A DNA stretch of 64,000 nucleotides. It comes from Caldilinea sp. CFX5 (GTDB lineage: Bacteria; Chloroflexota; Anaerolineae; Caldilineales; Caldilineaceae). The notes below the pieces were generated by a model. That model was not told the DNA's origin and made no database searches. It was given only the letters and a program-made list of their open reading frames with translations. The stretch is from NCBI GenBank assembly GCA_021405325.1, contig QWII01000057.1:1-64000 (forward strand). The letters are read 5' to 3'. Position numbers and translations under genes: made by a program. The first letter of the stretch is position 1; each line of letters starts with the position of its first letter. Shown one piece after another: positions 17,367 through 26,486 of this stretch.

Positions 17367-17921
17367 CTATTGGCAATTTTTGCCTGAAGCAGTCAACTTT
17401 GCCAATAGCTTTTTGCCCCGACTGCGCATGGCTGGGCTACCGGTCTGTGTTACCTGTTCCAATTGGGTGATAATGGCCGGTCGTAATTCTGTATCGACTA
17501 ACGCCAGATCGGCCAGCGCTTGCAGTGCGAAGGTTTTGACGATTTTGCTCTGATCCTGGAGATAGCTGTTCAGCAAGGTTACGGCTGTTGCCCGTTCGTC
17601 TGGGGTTAAGGCCAGGCGCGGTAAAAGTTGCGCTACATGCCAGCGGACTTCCTGTTGTTCAATGCGGGCGACTTCAGCCAACAACTGCGCTTTGTAGGGT
17701 TGCAAATAGGCTGGGTGACTGATCGTGATCTTCTCTATCGCATCGGCGGCGCGCATTCGGACCAGCGGATCGGCCACCAGCAATCCCTGAAAGAGGTCGG
17801 CAAAGCGGCTGGGATCGGCCAACACTTCGGCGACAACCGCTTCAGACTGACCGATGGAACGGCGATCAGCACCCGTTAGTTTGGCTAGAAGCGGTGGACA
17901 GGATTGAGTCGCGGACAACAT
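17367..17921 (-). CDS. HEAT-repeat protein
   Basis: A 184-residue soluble helical repeat protein. Repeated helix pairs are visible: DPLVRMRAADAIEKI (~51-65), EVRWHVAQLLPRLAL (~90-104), KIVKTFALQALADLAL (~126-141) and PAMRSRGKKLLAKL. Each has the hydrophobic/arginine spacing of HEAT repeats. Such proteins act as binding scaffolds, and no enzymatic residues are seen. It stands alone, flanked downstream by the transposase remnant. Its original neighbour may have been lost by insertion. Confidence 0.75.
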   Translation of the reverse strand: MLSATQSCPPLLAKLTGADRRSIGQSEAVVAEVLADPSRFADLFQGLLVADPLVRMRAADAIEKITISHPAYLQPYKAQLLAEVARIEQQEVRWHVAQLLPRLALTPDERATAVTLLNSYLQDQSKIVKTFALQALADLALVDTELRPAIITQLEQVTQTGSPAMRSRGKKLLAKLTASGKNCQ

Positions 17922-18144
17922 AAGGGATAGGTGAATAGAAATACCACTTTTGCTGTTTGAAAGTTACTCCCATCAATGATACAGTAGCATCAATAACCAT
18001 GAATCAATTGTTCTGAGCCATCTGCGAATTATGGAGGATCGTAATGATAATGTCTATTATCCACTATACTGGTACACATACCAAAACGCACTATCTTGCT
18101 GAATAATTTAAGCGTGACTGATACAACGAGAAAGTATCAGAATT

Positions 18145-18834
18145 ATGAATAAAACCAGACCAACCCGAGCTAACGCCCTCAAGTTCATGTCGATTCCGCT
18201 TGTTCTGCTCCTGATCTGCCCTGGCCTCATCTCACTCCATGCGTTGTGGCGACACGCACAAAGTGTAAAAAGCCTTTACGCCATTGCCGAACAAATTGGG
18301 TATAATACGCATACCCATCTTGCCCAAAGACGCAAATGTATAGATCCTTTTTACAGCGAAAATTGCTGGGTAGCTCTCATCTTCACATCAACTGTACCCC
18401 AGGAACAGGCCAATAAAATTCTAGAAGTTTCGACGCATCAGGGACCAACCACCGTATATTTTGAGGATTTTTGGCATAGCTTTGCGTATGCACCGGATCA
18501 TTTAACGTTTACCGATGGTTCCGCACTCAATCATCACCCGGTTTTAGAGGCACTCACTGGGGCGAAATGGCGCCTCACCGATAGCCAAGGCAATAACAGC
18601 ATCTACCTTGAATTATACCCCACCGCCAATACTGATACGGAGCTTGCCTTTAATGGAAATTTAATTCAGGGCAATCTGATTATGGTTCAAACCGAAGTAG
18701 GATCTGTCCTATTTCTTTTTGCTTGGTTCTACTATGCCTTTACACAGCCGGCACAACCAGAGCTACTGATCGTGGGTACGCTTACTCTATTTGGGGTTTT
18801 CTATTTGTATGGTTTTGCGACCTACCGTGTTTAA
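18145..18834 (+). CDS. Hypothetical membrane protein
   Basis: A 229-residue protein with an N-terminal helix (SIPLVLLLICPGLISLHALW, ~16-35), a ~140-residue extracytoplasmic domain holding two cysteines, and two C-terminal helices (~185-200 and ~208-224). I do not recognise a family. Base composition is noticeably more AT-rich than its neighbours, which hints at recent acquisition. A 7-bp hairpin, CTGATAC against GTATCAG (18118-18140), sits just before the ATG and holds the purine-rich probable ribosome site in its loop. That could make translation sensitive to structure or to a bound factor. Confidence 0.55.
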   Translation: MNKTRPTRANALKFMSIPLVLLLICPGLISLHALWRHAQSVKSLYAIAEQIGYNTHTHLAQRRKCIDPFYSENCWVALIFTSTVPQEQANKILEVSTHQGPTTVYFEDFWHSFAYAPDHLTFTDGSALNHHPVLEALTGAKWRLTDSQGNNSIYLELYPTANTDTELAFNGNLIQGNLIMVQTEVGSVLFLFAWFYYAFTQPAQPELLIVGTLTLFGVFYLYGFATYRV

Positions 18835-18862
18835 GTGGTACGGTGGCACACAGGCTACTAAC

Positions 18863-19057
18863 TTACGCCGCTTCTTCGGCGGCGCGGCGATCCAGTTTCG
18901 CCCAGAAATCTTCGCTCGATAAGGATTCGCCTTGCTGATAGCGTGCTTCGACTGCTTCTAATAAACGACGGAATCGTGGATGGTGGGCCAGCAACCTACT
19001 ATCGCGATCTGCTTCATCCCAAATAGGCGCTTGGTCGGTGAAAGGTTGTTTTGCCAT
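18863..19057 (-). CDS. Small antitoxin-like protein
   Basis: A 64-residue charged, helical protein ending in SEDFWAKLDRRAAEEAA. Size and C-terminal composition resemble orphan type II antitoxins, but no DNA-binding motif is certain. The promoter overlaps the end of the upstream amidohydrolase gene. The -10 box ends 7 bases before the ATG, so the transcript would be leaderless or nearly so. Matching 13-bp inverted repeats lie on both sides of the -10, the arrangement of an autorepressed gene. No toxin gene follows on this strand. Confidence 0.6.
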   Translation of the reverse strand: MAKQPFTDQAPIWDEADRDSRLLAHHPRFRRLLEAVEARYQQGESLSSEDFWAKLDRRAAEEAA

Positions 19058-19093
19058 AGCTATGATTATAGTCTAAAAAAATAGCTATGGCAA
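19051..19093 (-). promoter_or_regulatory. Promoter with flanking 13-bp operator-like inverted repeat
   Basis: On the minus strand, TTGCCA (19093-19088) and TATAAT (19070-19065) are 17 bases apart. TTGCCATAGCTAT at 19051-19063 and its exact complement at 19081-19093 flank the -10. One arm covers the start codon and the other covers the -35 and the stop codon of the upstream gene. Confidence 0.75.
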
Positions 19094-19921
19094 TTGATAA
19101 GCGACCTGCGCGTTTTGCCAGAAGTATTTTTGATAGACCGCTTCGCCCTTCTCCTGGAAATACTGTTTCACGATGTTGATTCCCTCGCCATAAAAATCCC
19201 CGGCTCGTTCACAGACCGGCCAGTTGCTGCCATAGATCAACCGATCTTCGCCAAAAGCCTGCCAGAGCACATCAAGGGTTGGCCGATAATATTCCAGGTC
19301 GGTGGGCGCCGGCTGGCTGATACTCTGTTCCATCAGCGCCGAAACCTTCATGTAGAGGTTCGGTTGCGCCGCCAGTCGTTGATAGCGGGTGACCCATTCT
19401 GCTGAGATCGCCTGCCCGTCAATCGGCATATGGCCGATATGGTCGATGACAATACGCAGGGTCGGCAGCCGTTCGGCCAGGGCGATCAAACCGTCAAACT
19501 GTTCGTGGCTCAGGAGAACATCCAACGACAAATCCTTGGCGGCCAGCAGCGCCATATCAGCGAGAAACGAGCCTTGGGTGATCGCGGCAAAATAGCGCCC
19601 GCCGCAACGAATGCCCCGAAAGCGTGGGTTGGCGGCAAAGCGCGCCAATTCAGCGGCAAACGCCGGTCGGTTGGGGTCGATATGACCGACCAACCCCACC
19701 AGAGAACCATCCTGCGCGGCCAGATCGAGAACCCATTGGTTGTCCTCCAGCCAGTTACTCGCCTCGACCACCACGGTGCCGGTGACGCCCGCCGGCAGCG
19801 CCAGCGCTTTCCACTGTTCAGGTAGCACCGTGCGGTAGAGTAACGGATTATCCGGCGTCGGCCAGGGGACGCCTTGCGGACGGTGCGGGTCATAGAAATG
19901 GGTATGCGTATCGATAATCAT
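19085..19921 (-). CDS. Amidohydrolase (family 2, TIM-barrel metal hydrolase)
   Basis: A 278-residue metal-dependent hydrolase of the COG3618 type. The N-terminal metal-binding motif IDTHTHFYD, the mid-barrel VIDHIGHMP and the C-terminal IYGSNWPVCE are typical of lactonases and related carbohydrate-acid hydrolases (for example L-fuconolactone or 2-pyrone-4,6-dicarboxylate lactonase relatives). The ATG at 19921 has GGAG 6 bases upstream. It is divergent from uvrC, sharing a gap of ~140 bases. Substrate is unknown, but a lactone of a sugar acid fits the sugar-metabolism setting. Confidence 0.85.
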   Translation of the reverse strand: MIIDTHTHFYDPHRPQGVPWPTPDNPLLYRTVLPEQWKALALPAGVTGTVVVEASNWLEDNQWVLDLAAQDGSLVGLVGHIDPNRPAFAAELARFAANPRFRGIRCGGRYFAAITQGSFLADMALLAAKDLSLDVLLSHEQFDGLIALAERLPTLRIVIDHIGHMPIDGQAISAEWVTRYQRLAAQPNLYMKVSALMEQSISQPAPTDLEYYRPTLDVLWQAFGEDRLIYGSNWPVCERAGDFYGEGINIVKQYFQEKGEAVYQKYFWQNAQVAYQLP

Positions 19922-20060
19922 AGACACTCCGTTGCTATCACTTACGGTTGCCGGCAAATTCGTCAGCAGCCGCGTTTATGGTAAAATGTTCGGCAGATCG
20001 ACCGTCGCGGCGCTTGCGCAACCTGATGGCGTAGCCGTTCCTTGGACACTGATTATACCA

Positions 20061-21971
20061 ATGCGCCAACTACCTGAACAAGTCATTCAAAAACTCGAAA
20101 ACCTACCCGACAGCCCCGGCTGTTACCTGATGTACAACGGTGAGGGCAAGGTGATCTATGTAGGCAAGGCGATTGTCCTGCGTAATCGTGTGCGCAGCTA
20201 TTTCCACGCCTCGGCCCAACACACACCAAAGACCGAGGCATTGGTGGCCGAAATCCAAGACATCAACTGGTGGGTCACCAAGACGGAACTGGATGCGCTG
20301 ATCCTCGAAAACGAGCTGATCAAACGCTACCGGCCCCACTACAACATCCGGCTCAAAGATGACAAACAATTCCCCTACATCAAGGTGCATTGGCAGGAGG
20401 ATTATCCCAAGATCGAGGTCGTGCGCAAGGTCTTGAAGGATGGCGCGCGCTACTTTGGCCCCTACACCAGCAGCCGCGCCTGCTACCAGACGCTTGACGC
20501 CCTACGCCGCATCTTCCCTTATCTCGACTGCGACCGCACGATCACCGGTCAGGATGAGCGCCCCTGTCTCTACTACCACATCAAAATGTGCGGCGGCCCC
20601 TGTATTGGCCGGCAGAGTCGCGACGAGTACCGGGCGACGATCAAGCAGTTGATGGATTTCCTCAGCGGCGACACCGACCTGGTTTTGCAGCAGATCGAAA
20701 CGCAGATGGAACGGGCCGCGGAAAATCTGCAATTTGAACTGGCCGCCCTCTATCGCGACCGTTTTAAGTCCGCCCAGCAGATCGCCGAGCAACAAAAAGT
20801 GGTCAGCACCCGGCTGGAGGACGCCGATTATGTCGCCATTGCTCAGGACGAGAAGACCGGCGACACGGCAGTGCAGGTCTTTATGGTGCGCCGGGGCCGC
20901 TTGATTGGCCGCGAATCGGTGCTGCTGGAAGGGACGGAGACGCCGCAGGCCATCCCCCAGAACAATGTCAACCAGCAGGGCCAGTTGATCGGCGCCTTTA
21001 TCCAGCAATTTTATGACGCGCTGGCCTTTGTCCCGCCGCTGGTGCTGGCCCAGGCCATCCCCGATGACAGCGAGGTTTTGGAAGAGTGGTTAACCCAGAA
21101 GCGCGGCTCCAAAGTCGAACTGCGCCTGCCCCAACGCGGGCCAAAACGGGATCTGATGGCGATGGCGCAACAGAACGCCGCCGAGTATCTGCGCTTGCAA
21201 CAAGCCACCTGGGCCGCCGACACCAACCGCCAAACCCAGGCGCTGGCCGATCTGCAAACTGTCTTGGGTCTGGCCGACCCGCCCAATCGCATGGAGTGCT
21301 ATGACATCAGCACCTTCCAGGGCGACCACACCGTCGGCTCAATGGTCGTCTTTGCCCAGGGCGCCCCGCTCAAGAGCGCCTACAAACGTTTCAAGATTCG
21401 CGGCAAGGGCAGCCAGGGCGCGCCCGACGATTTCGCCAGTATGCGCGAGATGTTGCGCCGCCGTTTCCGCCGTCTGGTTGAAGAGCGCGAGGAGGTCGAT
21501 CCCGGCCACAAGGCGCGCACCGACGAGAGTGATTGGCAGATTGCCCCCGATTTGGTCATTGTCGACGGCGGCAAAGGGCAACTGGGCGTGGCCGTGGAGG
21601 TCTTTGAAGAGTTTGGTTTGCTGGGGCGCATTCCGCTGGTCAGTCTGGCCAAGCGGGAAGAAGAGATTTTCCGCCCCGGCGCAGCGCAGTCGATCTGGCT
21701 CACCCGTGGCAGCCAGGCGCTCCATCTGGTGCAGCGCATTCGCGATGAAGCACACCGCTTTGCCATCACTTATCACCGCAACTTGCGCGGCAAGGCGCAG
21801 ACCAAATCGGTGCTGGATGAGATCAAAGGCATCGGTCCCACCCGCCGCAAGGCGCTCATGACCTATTTCAACGGCGATGTCGACCGCATCAAGGCGGCGA
21901 CCGTTGAAGAGTTGCTGGCCGTGCCGGGGATGAACCGCAAATCCGCCGAAGCGGTGAAACAGGCGTTATGA
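20061..21971 (+). CDS. uvrC: Excinuclease ABC subunit C (UvrC)
   Basis: A 636-residue UvrC, the dual-incision nuclease of bacterial nucleotide excision repair. In order: GIY-YIG domain (GCYLMYNGEGKVIYVGKA near the start), the RYFGPYTSS and CLYYHIKMCGGPC region, a UVR motif binding UvrB (~205-240), the RNase-H-like C-terminal nuclease domain (MECYDISTFQG, PDLVIVDGGKGQL), and helix-hairpin-helix repeats (IKGIGPTRRKALM, VPGMNRKSAEAV). The ATG at 20061 places the GIY-YIG domain at the usual distance; longer in-frame starts add ~43 unrelated residues. The stop overlaps the next ATG. uvrA and uvrB are not in the window. Confidence 0.96.
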   Translation: MRQLPEQVIQKLENLPDSPGCYLMYNGEGKVIYVGKAIVLRNRVRSYFHASAQHTPKTEALVAEIQDINWWVTKTELDALILENELIKRYRPHYNIRLKDDKQFPYIKVHWQEDYPKIEVVRKVLKDGARYFGPYTSSRACYQTLDALRRIFPYLDCDRTITGQDERPCLYYHIKMCGGPCIGRQSRDEYRATIKQLMDFLSGDTDLVLQQIETQMERAAENLQFELAALYRDRFKSAQQIAEQQKVVSTRLEDADYVAIAQDEKTGDTAVQVFMVRRGRLIGRESVLLEGTETPQAIPQNNVNQQGQLIGAFIQQFYDALAFVPPLVLAQAIPDDSEVLEEWLTQKRGSKVELRLPQRGPKRDLMAMAQQNAAEYLRLQQATWAADTNRQTQALADLQTVLGLADPPNRMECYDISTFQGDHTVGSMVVFAQGAPLKSAYKRFKIRGKGSQGAPDDFASMREMLRRRFRRLVEEREEVDPGHKARTDESDWQIAPDLVIVDGGKGQLGVAVEVFEEFGLLGRIPLVSLAKREEEIFRPGAAQSIWLTRGSQALHLVQRIRDEAHRFAITYHRNLRGKAQTKSVLDEIKGIGPTRRKALMTYFNGDVDRIKAATVEELLAVPGMNRKSAEAVKQAL

Positions 21972-24481
21972 GCAACGGCGGGGGAAGTAGTCAGGCGGCC
22001 TACCGGGTGCTGCTGGAGCAGTTGCCCTATTTGCAGAAGCTGCCCAGCAGTGATGTGGCTTATGTCCTGCGCGACGTGGTGGAGGAAGAGTACACCGCCG
22101 GCGCGCAGGTGCTCTTTGACCGCAATGATCCACTGACCTATCTCTACCTCGTCTTGGCGGGCGAAGTGGAGGAGATGCAGGTGGTGCGCCAGCATGGGCG
22201 GATGCACTACGCGCTCCATCGCGTCGTCGGGCCGGGGGTGATCGTCGGCCTCTACGATCTCTTTTACAGCCAGCGGCACAGCACCCGCGCCCACACCTTG
22301 GGCGATGTGCGGCTGCTCAAGATTCAGGCGGCGGCGATTGACCGGCTGCTCTACCGTTTTCCCGAACTGCGCAACACGCTGGCCCCACTCCATGTCATCG
22401 AGCGACTGCGCACTATTCCGCTCCTTGGCGACCTCAATCAGGTGCAGTTGGGCTTTATTGCCGACGCCTGTAACCGCCAGGAATGGCGACGGGGCGATAC
22501 CCTCTACACGCTGGGCGACACGGCAGAGTGGCTCTATATCCTCGATTATGGTCAGGTTTCGCTCGTCTGGCCGACAGGGGAGGAGCGTTGGTTGGGCAAT
22601 GGCGCCGTCTTTGGCTTTGTGGCGGCAGAGGATCGCCAGAGTGCTGCCCCGGCCGTGGATCACGAAGCGCTGGCCCTTGGCCCTTGTGCGACCTTCATGG
22701 CGCCGCGCCAGGCGGTGATCGACATCACCGGTCTCGACATCGACAAGGTGGGGCAGGCGTTGCATGCGACCGTCGCCGCCACGCTGGAGCAACTGCCGCT
22801 CTTTGCACCCTTCTCTGCCGAACAGCGCCAGATGCTCACCGGCTTTGTCAGCCACTATCACATCCCGATCCCCCATCTGGTGATCCAACAAGGCGAGATC
22901 AACGACAGCCTCTGGGTGCTGATGCCGGGGCAGCGGGCGCGCATTCATGCCCTGGACGCCACCGGGCAAGCCTTACAAAGCACCGGCGCTGAAGGGCCAA
23001 ATTACTTTGGCGAAGTGGCTTTACGCGCTCAGATCCCCGCCGATTCAACCGTCGAAGCGGAAGCGCACAGCCAATGGCTACGCTTACACACACGAGATCT
23101 GGAAGCCTTTAGCCGCCAGGAGGGGGAAGACCTGCGGCGCAAGTTGGCGCTACGTGGCAACATTGAACAGTTGTTGGAGCGCACAGATGCCCGCCGTCAC
23201 CACCGTTGGTTGCAGCCCGGCGAGTTTATCGACCTCTTCCGCCGTCGCCACTGGATTGTCCTCCTGCGCAAAACGTGGCCGGCCCAACTGCTCTTCTGGT
23301 TGATCTTTCTGCCCGGCATCATTTTTTCTGTGGGCGCCAACCAACCGAGCAATTGGCTGGACTGGCTCTGGTTGCTCTTGGGACTGGTCATTGTGGGCCA
23401 GTTGCTCTGGGGGTTGCTGGATTACTACAACGACTACCTCATTGTGACCAACCGGCGCGTTGTACGGCAGGAAGAGGTGATTTTTCTCAAACAGTGGCGG
23501 CAAGAGGCGGTTCTGGAGCAGGTGCAAAATGTCGATGTCGCCATCAACTTCTGGGGCAACTTGTTGGGCTACGGCGATGTCATCATTCGCACAGCCGGCA
23601 CGCAAGGCGCGATTCCCTTTAATTTTGTCGCCAACCCGAAAGAGGTGCGCGAGGCGATCTTTACCCAACGCCAACGGCGCCAGGGCCATCTGCAGGCCGA
23701 GAGCAAAGGGGTGATTCAACGGCTGCTGGAAAATCGCTTGGGGTTACGTCTCCCCTTGCCGGCGTGTGTCTACCAAGGCCCCGCCACACCATCAACGGCG
23801 CAACGCCCGACCTGGCTGACCGCGCTCATTCGCCTCCTGCAGGCCGATGACCGCCCGGCACAGATGGATGGCAGTCATCTGATCTGGCGCAAACATTGGT
23901 TTGTCCTCTTTGCCCAACTGCTGGCGCCGCTGCTGCTGCTGTTGGCGATTCTCGTGTTGCTCTTTGCCCAATTCCTAACGTCGATCGCCATTCTCCACGA
24001 AACCATCCTGGCGCTCGACCTGCTCCTCACCCTGATGGGCCTGGCCGATCTGGCCTGGATCGGCTGGATCATTGCCGACTGGCGCAACGACACCTATGAG
24101 ATCGATGCCGAGAGTGTGGTGGATGTAGAAAAAAAACCGCTCTTCTTTTCTGAAAAGCGGCGCAGTGCGCGGTTGGGTGAAATTGAAAACATTGAGATCG
24201 ACATCCCCAGCCCGCTCCATTACATCCTCAACTTCGGCAATGTCCGCCTACAAACCGCCGCCACCGAGGGTGATTTTACCTTTGACTGGGTGCCCGATCC
24301 GCGTGGGGTGGCCGACGAAATCCAACGGCGCATTGAAGAGTACCGCTATCGGGCAGAGATGGCGCGCGCCCGCCAACGTGCGCAAGAGCTACCCGACTGG
24401 TTTGAGATGTACAACCGGCTGGGGCGCACGGCGCGGCAACGCGCCGGTGGTACAACTGCGCCGGAACGACCAGGTCAATAG
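21968..24481 (+). CDS. Triple cNMP-binding-like / double bacterial PH-domain membrane protein
   Basis: An 837-residue protein that starts inside the uvrC stop (ATGA). The first ~400 residues hold three successive cyclic-nucleotide-binding-like beta-rolls (around 20-135, 145-265 and 275-395; the third has PNYFGEVALRAQIPADSTVEA, an intact phosphate-cassette-like loop). Then come two repeats of a paired membrane helix plus bPH2 (YdbS/YdbT-like) domain: helices ~440-495 with DYLIVTNRRVVRQEE, and helices ~640-700 with DTYEIDAESVVDVEKK. It probably senses a nucleotide or lipid state at the membrane. The link to UvrC is translational coupling only; no functional link is known. Confidence 0.8.
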   Translation: MSNGGGSSQAAYRVLLEQLPYLQKLPSSDVAYVLRDVVEEEYTAGAQVLFDRNDPLTYLYLVLAGEVEEMQVVRQHGRMHYALHRVVGPGVIVGLYDLFYSQRHSTRAHTLGDVRLLKIQAAAIDRLLYRFPELRNTLAPLHVIERLRTIPLLGDLNQVQLGFIADACNRQEWRRGDTLYTLGDTAEWLYILDYGQVSLVWPTGEERWLGNGAVFGFVAAEDRQSAAPAVDHEALALGPCATFMAPRQAVIDITGLDIDKVGQALHATVAATLEQLPLFAPFSAEQRQMLTGFVSHYHIPIPHLVIQQGEINDSLWVLMPGQRARIHALDATGQALQSTGAEGPNYFGEVALRAQIPADSTVEAEAHSQWLRLHTRDLEAFSRQEGEDLRRKLALRGNIEQLLERTDARRHHRWLQPGEFIDLFRRRHWIVLLRKTWPAQLLFWLIFLPGIIFSVGANQPSNWLDWLWLLLGLVIVGQLLWGLLDYYNDYLIVTNRRVVRQEEVIFLKQWRQEAVLEQVQNVDVAINFWGNLLGYGDVIIRTAGTQGAIPFNFVANPKEVREAIFTQRQRRQGHLQAESKGVIQRLLENRLGLRLPLPACVYQGPATPSTAQRPTWLTALIRLLQADDRPAQMDGSHLIWRKHWFVLFAQLLAPLLLLLAILVLLFAQFLTSIAILHETILALDLLLTLMGLADLAWIGWIIADWRNDTYEIDAESVVDVEKKPLFFSEKRRSARLGEIENIEIDIPSPLHYILNFGNVRLQTAATEGDFTFDWVPDPRGVADEIQRRIEEYRYRAEMARARQRAQELPDWFEMYNRLGRTARQRAGGTTAPERPGQ

Positions 24482-24495
24482 TGGATGTCGCCTGT

Positions 24496-25332
24496 TCAGA
24501 AGCCAAAGCTCAACCGTTCAATCAACCGTTTCGGCAACCGCGCCGCCCGCATCTGGTTCTGCGTCAACTCAATCGGGTAAGGCACCCGTTCATAGCGCCA
24601 GGTCATTGCTTCCAGGTCCAGGATGGCATAGGCGGCGCGCACATCGTTGTCACGGGGCTGGCCGACGCTGCCGGGGTTGATGATCAGCCGCAACTGGCGG
24701 GAATAGGCCAGTTGCACCGCTTGCCCAACCGGCGGCAATAACGAATCGACGGTAGCGACCGGGTAGCTGACACTGACGCCGGCCAGGTCATCGCCTTCGG
24801 CAGAAAAATCGTCGGGAACTTCGGTGTAGAGTTCCTCATGTAGGCGCCAGCGATAGATGACCGGCTTGTGCGTATGGCCGAAGAGACAAATACCTTCGTT
24901 AAAAACGCCAAAGTTTTCCATCGCGATGCTGGGGGTCATAATGTATTCCGAGACCGGTTCGCGTGGGCTGGCATGAGTCAGCAGAACATTGTCATGCTCA
25001 GGCGGGCGCACCGGTTGCTCGGGCAATTCAGCCAGATAGGCCATGTTCTCTTTTTTGAGCGCCTCACGCGTCCATAAAACAGCCTGTTGGGCATAAGGAT
25101 TAAAAGCTTCCACATCCATCCCCGGTTTGCCCAACACCGCCAGGTCATGATTGCCCATGACGCAGATCGCCGCCAGTTCACGAATCATCTCCACACATTC
25201 ATTCGGGCGCGGGCCATAGCCGACCACATCACCCAAACACCAAATAGCGTCATAGCGTCCTTTGGTAGCCGTTAGGACGCTTTCCAGGGCAGCTTGATTG
25301 GCATGAATATCCGACAAAATTAGTGCGCGCAT
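24496..25332 (-). CDS. Metallophosphoesterase (calcineurin-like)
   Basis: A 278-residue phosphoesterase of the YfcE/ApaH-like superfamily. All metal motifs are present: SDIHAN (residues 8-13), LGDVVGYGP, GNHD, a histidine in LLTHASP and GHTH. The family hydrolyses phosphodiesters or phosphomonoesters with two metals; substrate is not predictable. It is convergent with the cNMP/PH gene, with only 14 bases between their ends, and no terminator fits there. It is cytoplasmic, with no signal peptide. Confidence 0.9.
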   Translation of the reverse strand: MRALILSDIHANQAALESVLTATKGRYDAIWCLGDVVGYGPRPNECVEMIRELAAICVMGNHDLAVLGKPGMDVEAFNPYAQQAVLWTREALKKENMAYLAELPEQPVRPPEHDNVLLTHASPREPVSEYIMTPSIAMENFGVFNEGICLFGHTHKPVIYRWRLHEELYTEVPDDFSAEGDDLAGVSVSYPVATVDSLLPPVGQAVQLAYSRQLRLIINPGSVGQPRDNDVRAAYAILDLEAMTWRYERVPYPIELTQNQMRAARLPKRLIERLSFGF

Positions 25333-25395
25333 AGCTTGTCCATCATATCACAGGCGCTGGCTTTTGTGCGAGTAGGCAGGTATGTAAGTGATAAT

Positions 25396-25456
25396 AGTCC
25401 ACAGTCCAGAGTCCTGTGAGTCTGTTGTCTTGACTCAGGACTGTGGACTCTGGACT
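25396..25456. repeat. 7-bp-periodic inverted repeat
   Basis: Three heptamers of the AGTCCAC, AGTCCAG, AGTCCTG type (25396-25416) face their complements at 25436-25456. The two arms match at 19 of 21 positions, because the middle letters of the first two units are swapped. It lies between two divergent genes. Confidence 0.75.
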
Positions 25457-25546
25457 TCCCAACTTCCTGGCCACTTGACGGAATGCCCCGGCTGGTCTAT
25501 CATCGACAACATTGATACTCTGCAAGAAAATTGAGGCGAAAGAATC

Positions 25547-26482
25547 ATGACTGCAAGGACACCTGTTACTGTGCTGCCCACCCGTCCGATGGCAATGGAA
25601 GCAACGGACAACCAGAGCGCCATGCCCCTCTTTCGACGGATTGGCGTGCTACATCATCCTAAAAAACCGGATTCCATTGCACTAGCAAAAAAAATCGAGG
25701 GCTTTCTGCGTGGCTTGGGGCTGACCGAGATTTGGCAGGAGTCGGCCTGGGACGCGACTGCCGTTGCCAAGCACTTGCCCGGCGTCGATCTACTCATCAC
25801 GCTGGGCGGCGATGGGACGCTACTGCGGGCGGCACGCATGGGCGCCCCCTATCTCGTACCGATGTTGGGCGTCAAGATGGGACGGCTGGGCTTTTTGGCG
25901 GAACTCATGCCGGATCAATGGCAAGGCGCCTTACAACGCATCATTCAGGGCGATTACTGGGTGGAAGAGCGCTTGATGGTACGGGCGCGCGTCGAGCGAC
26001 GGGGCAACGATGGGCAGGCGCCCCAAGTGATCTGTGAGCATGACGCCCTCAATGATGTCGTCTTTAGCCGCGGCGATCTGGCGCGTGTGGTGCGCATCAG
26101 CGCCCATTTGGATGGGGGCTACCTGACAACCTACACTTGTGATGGTTTAATTGTCAGCACGGCAACCGGCAGCACCGGCTATGCGCTGGCGGTTGGCGGT
26201 CCCATTTTGCCGCCGGAACTACGCAACATTTTGCTGATCCCGATTGCGCCCCATTTGAGCATGGATCGCGCCGTCGTCCTGGCCGAAGGGGCCGAGATTC
26301 GTTTGCGCGCCTATAGCGATCATCGCCCGATCTTGACGGTAGACGGCCAGGTTGTCGTGGAAATTGCCGATGAAGATGAAGTGATTGTGGTTGGCAGCCC
26401 GTGTAAGGCGCGCTTTGTGCGGGTCTGTGAGCGGAGTTATTTCTATCAAGTCCTGATGGACAAATTGCGCTGGAGTGGATAA
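25547..26482 (+). CDS. nadK: NAD kinase
   Basis: A 311-residue ATP-NAD kinase, which makes NADP from NAD in the cytoplasm. The catalytic GGDGT motif lies in LLITLGGDGTLLRAAR near residue 90, and the second conserved block, STATGSTGYALAVGGPI, near residue 202. About 25 residues precede the first strand (RRIGVLHHP). They are poorly conserved in general, so an ATG at 25622 is an alternative start. The next gene begins 4 bases after the stop, suggesting co-transcription. Confidence 0.93.
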   Translation: MTARTPVTVLPTRPMAMEATDNQSAMPLFRRIGVLHHPKKPDSIALAKKIEGFLRGLGLTEIWQESAWDATAVAKHLPGVDLLITLGGDGTLLRAARMGAPYLVPMLGVKMGRLGFLAELMPDQWQGALQRIIQGDYWVEERLMVRARVERRGNDGQAPQVICEHDALNDVVFSRGDLARVVRISAHLDGGYLTTYTCDGLIVSTATGSTGYALAVGGPILPPELRNILLIPIAPHLSMDRAVVLAEGAEIRLRAYSDHRPILTVDGQVVVEIADEDEVIVVGSPCKARFVRVCERSYFYQVLMDKLRWSG

Positions 26483-26486
26483 GGGT

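Noticed and set aside
21863..22969. Open frame of 368 codons on the minus strand opposite the cNMP/PH gene
   Set aside because: Shadow frame in GC-rich coding DNA. Its low-complexity His/Arg-rich product has no recognisable domain, and the plus-strand protein has clear domains.
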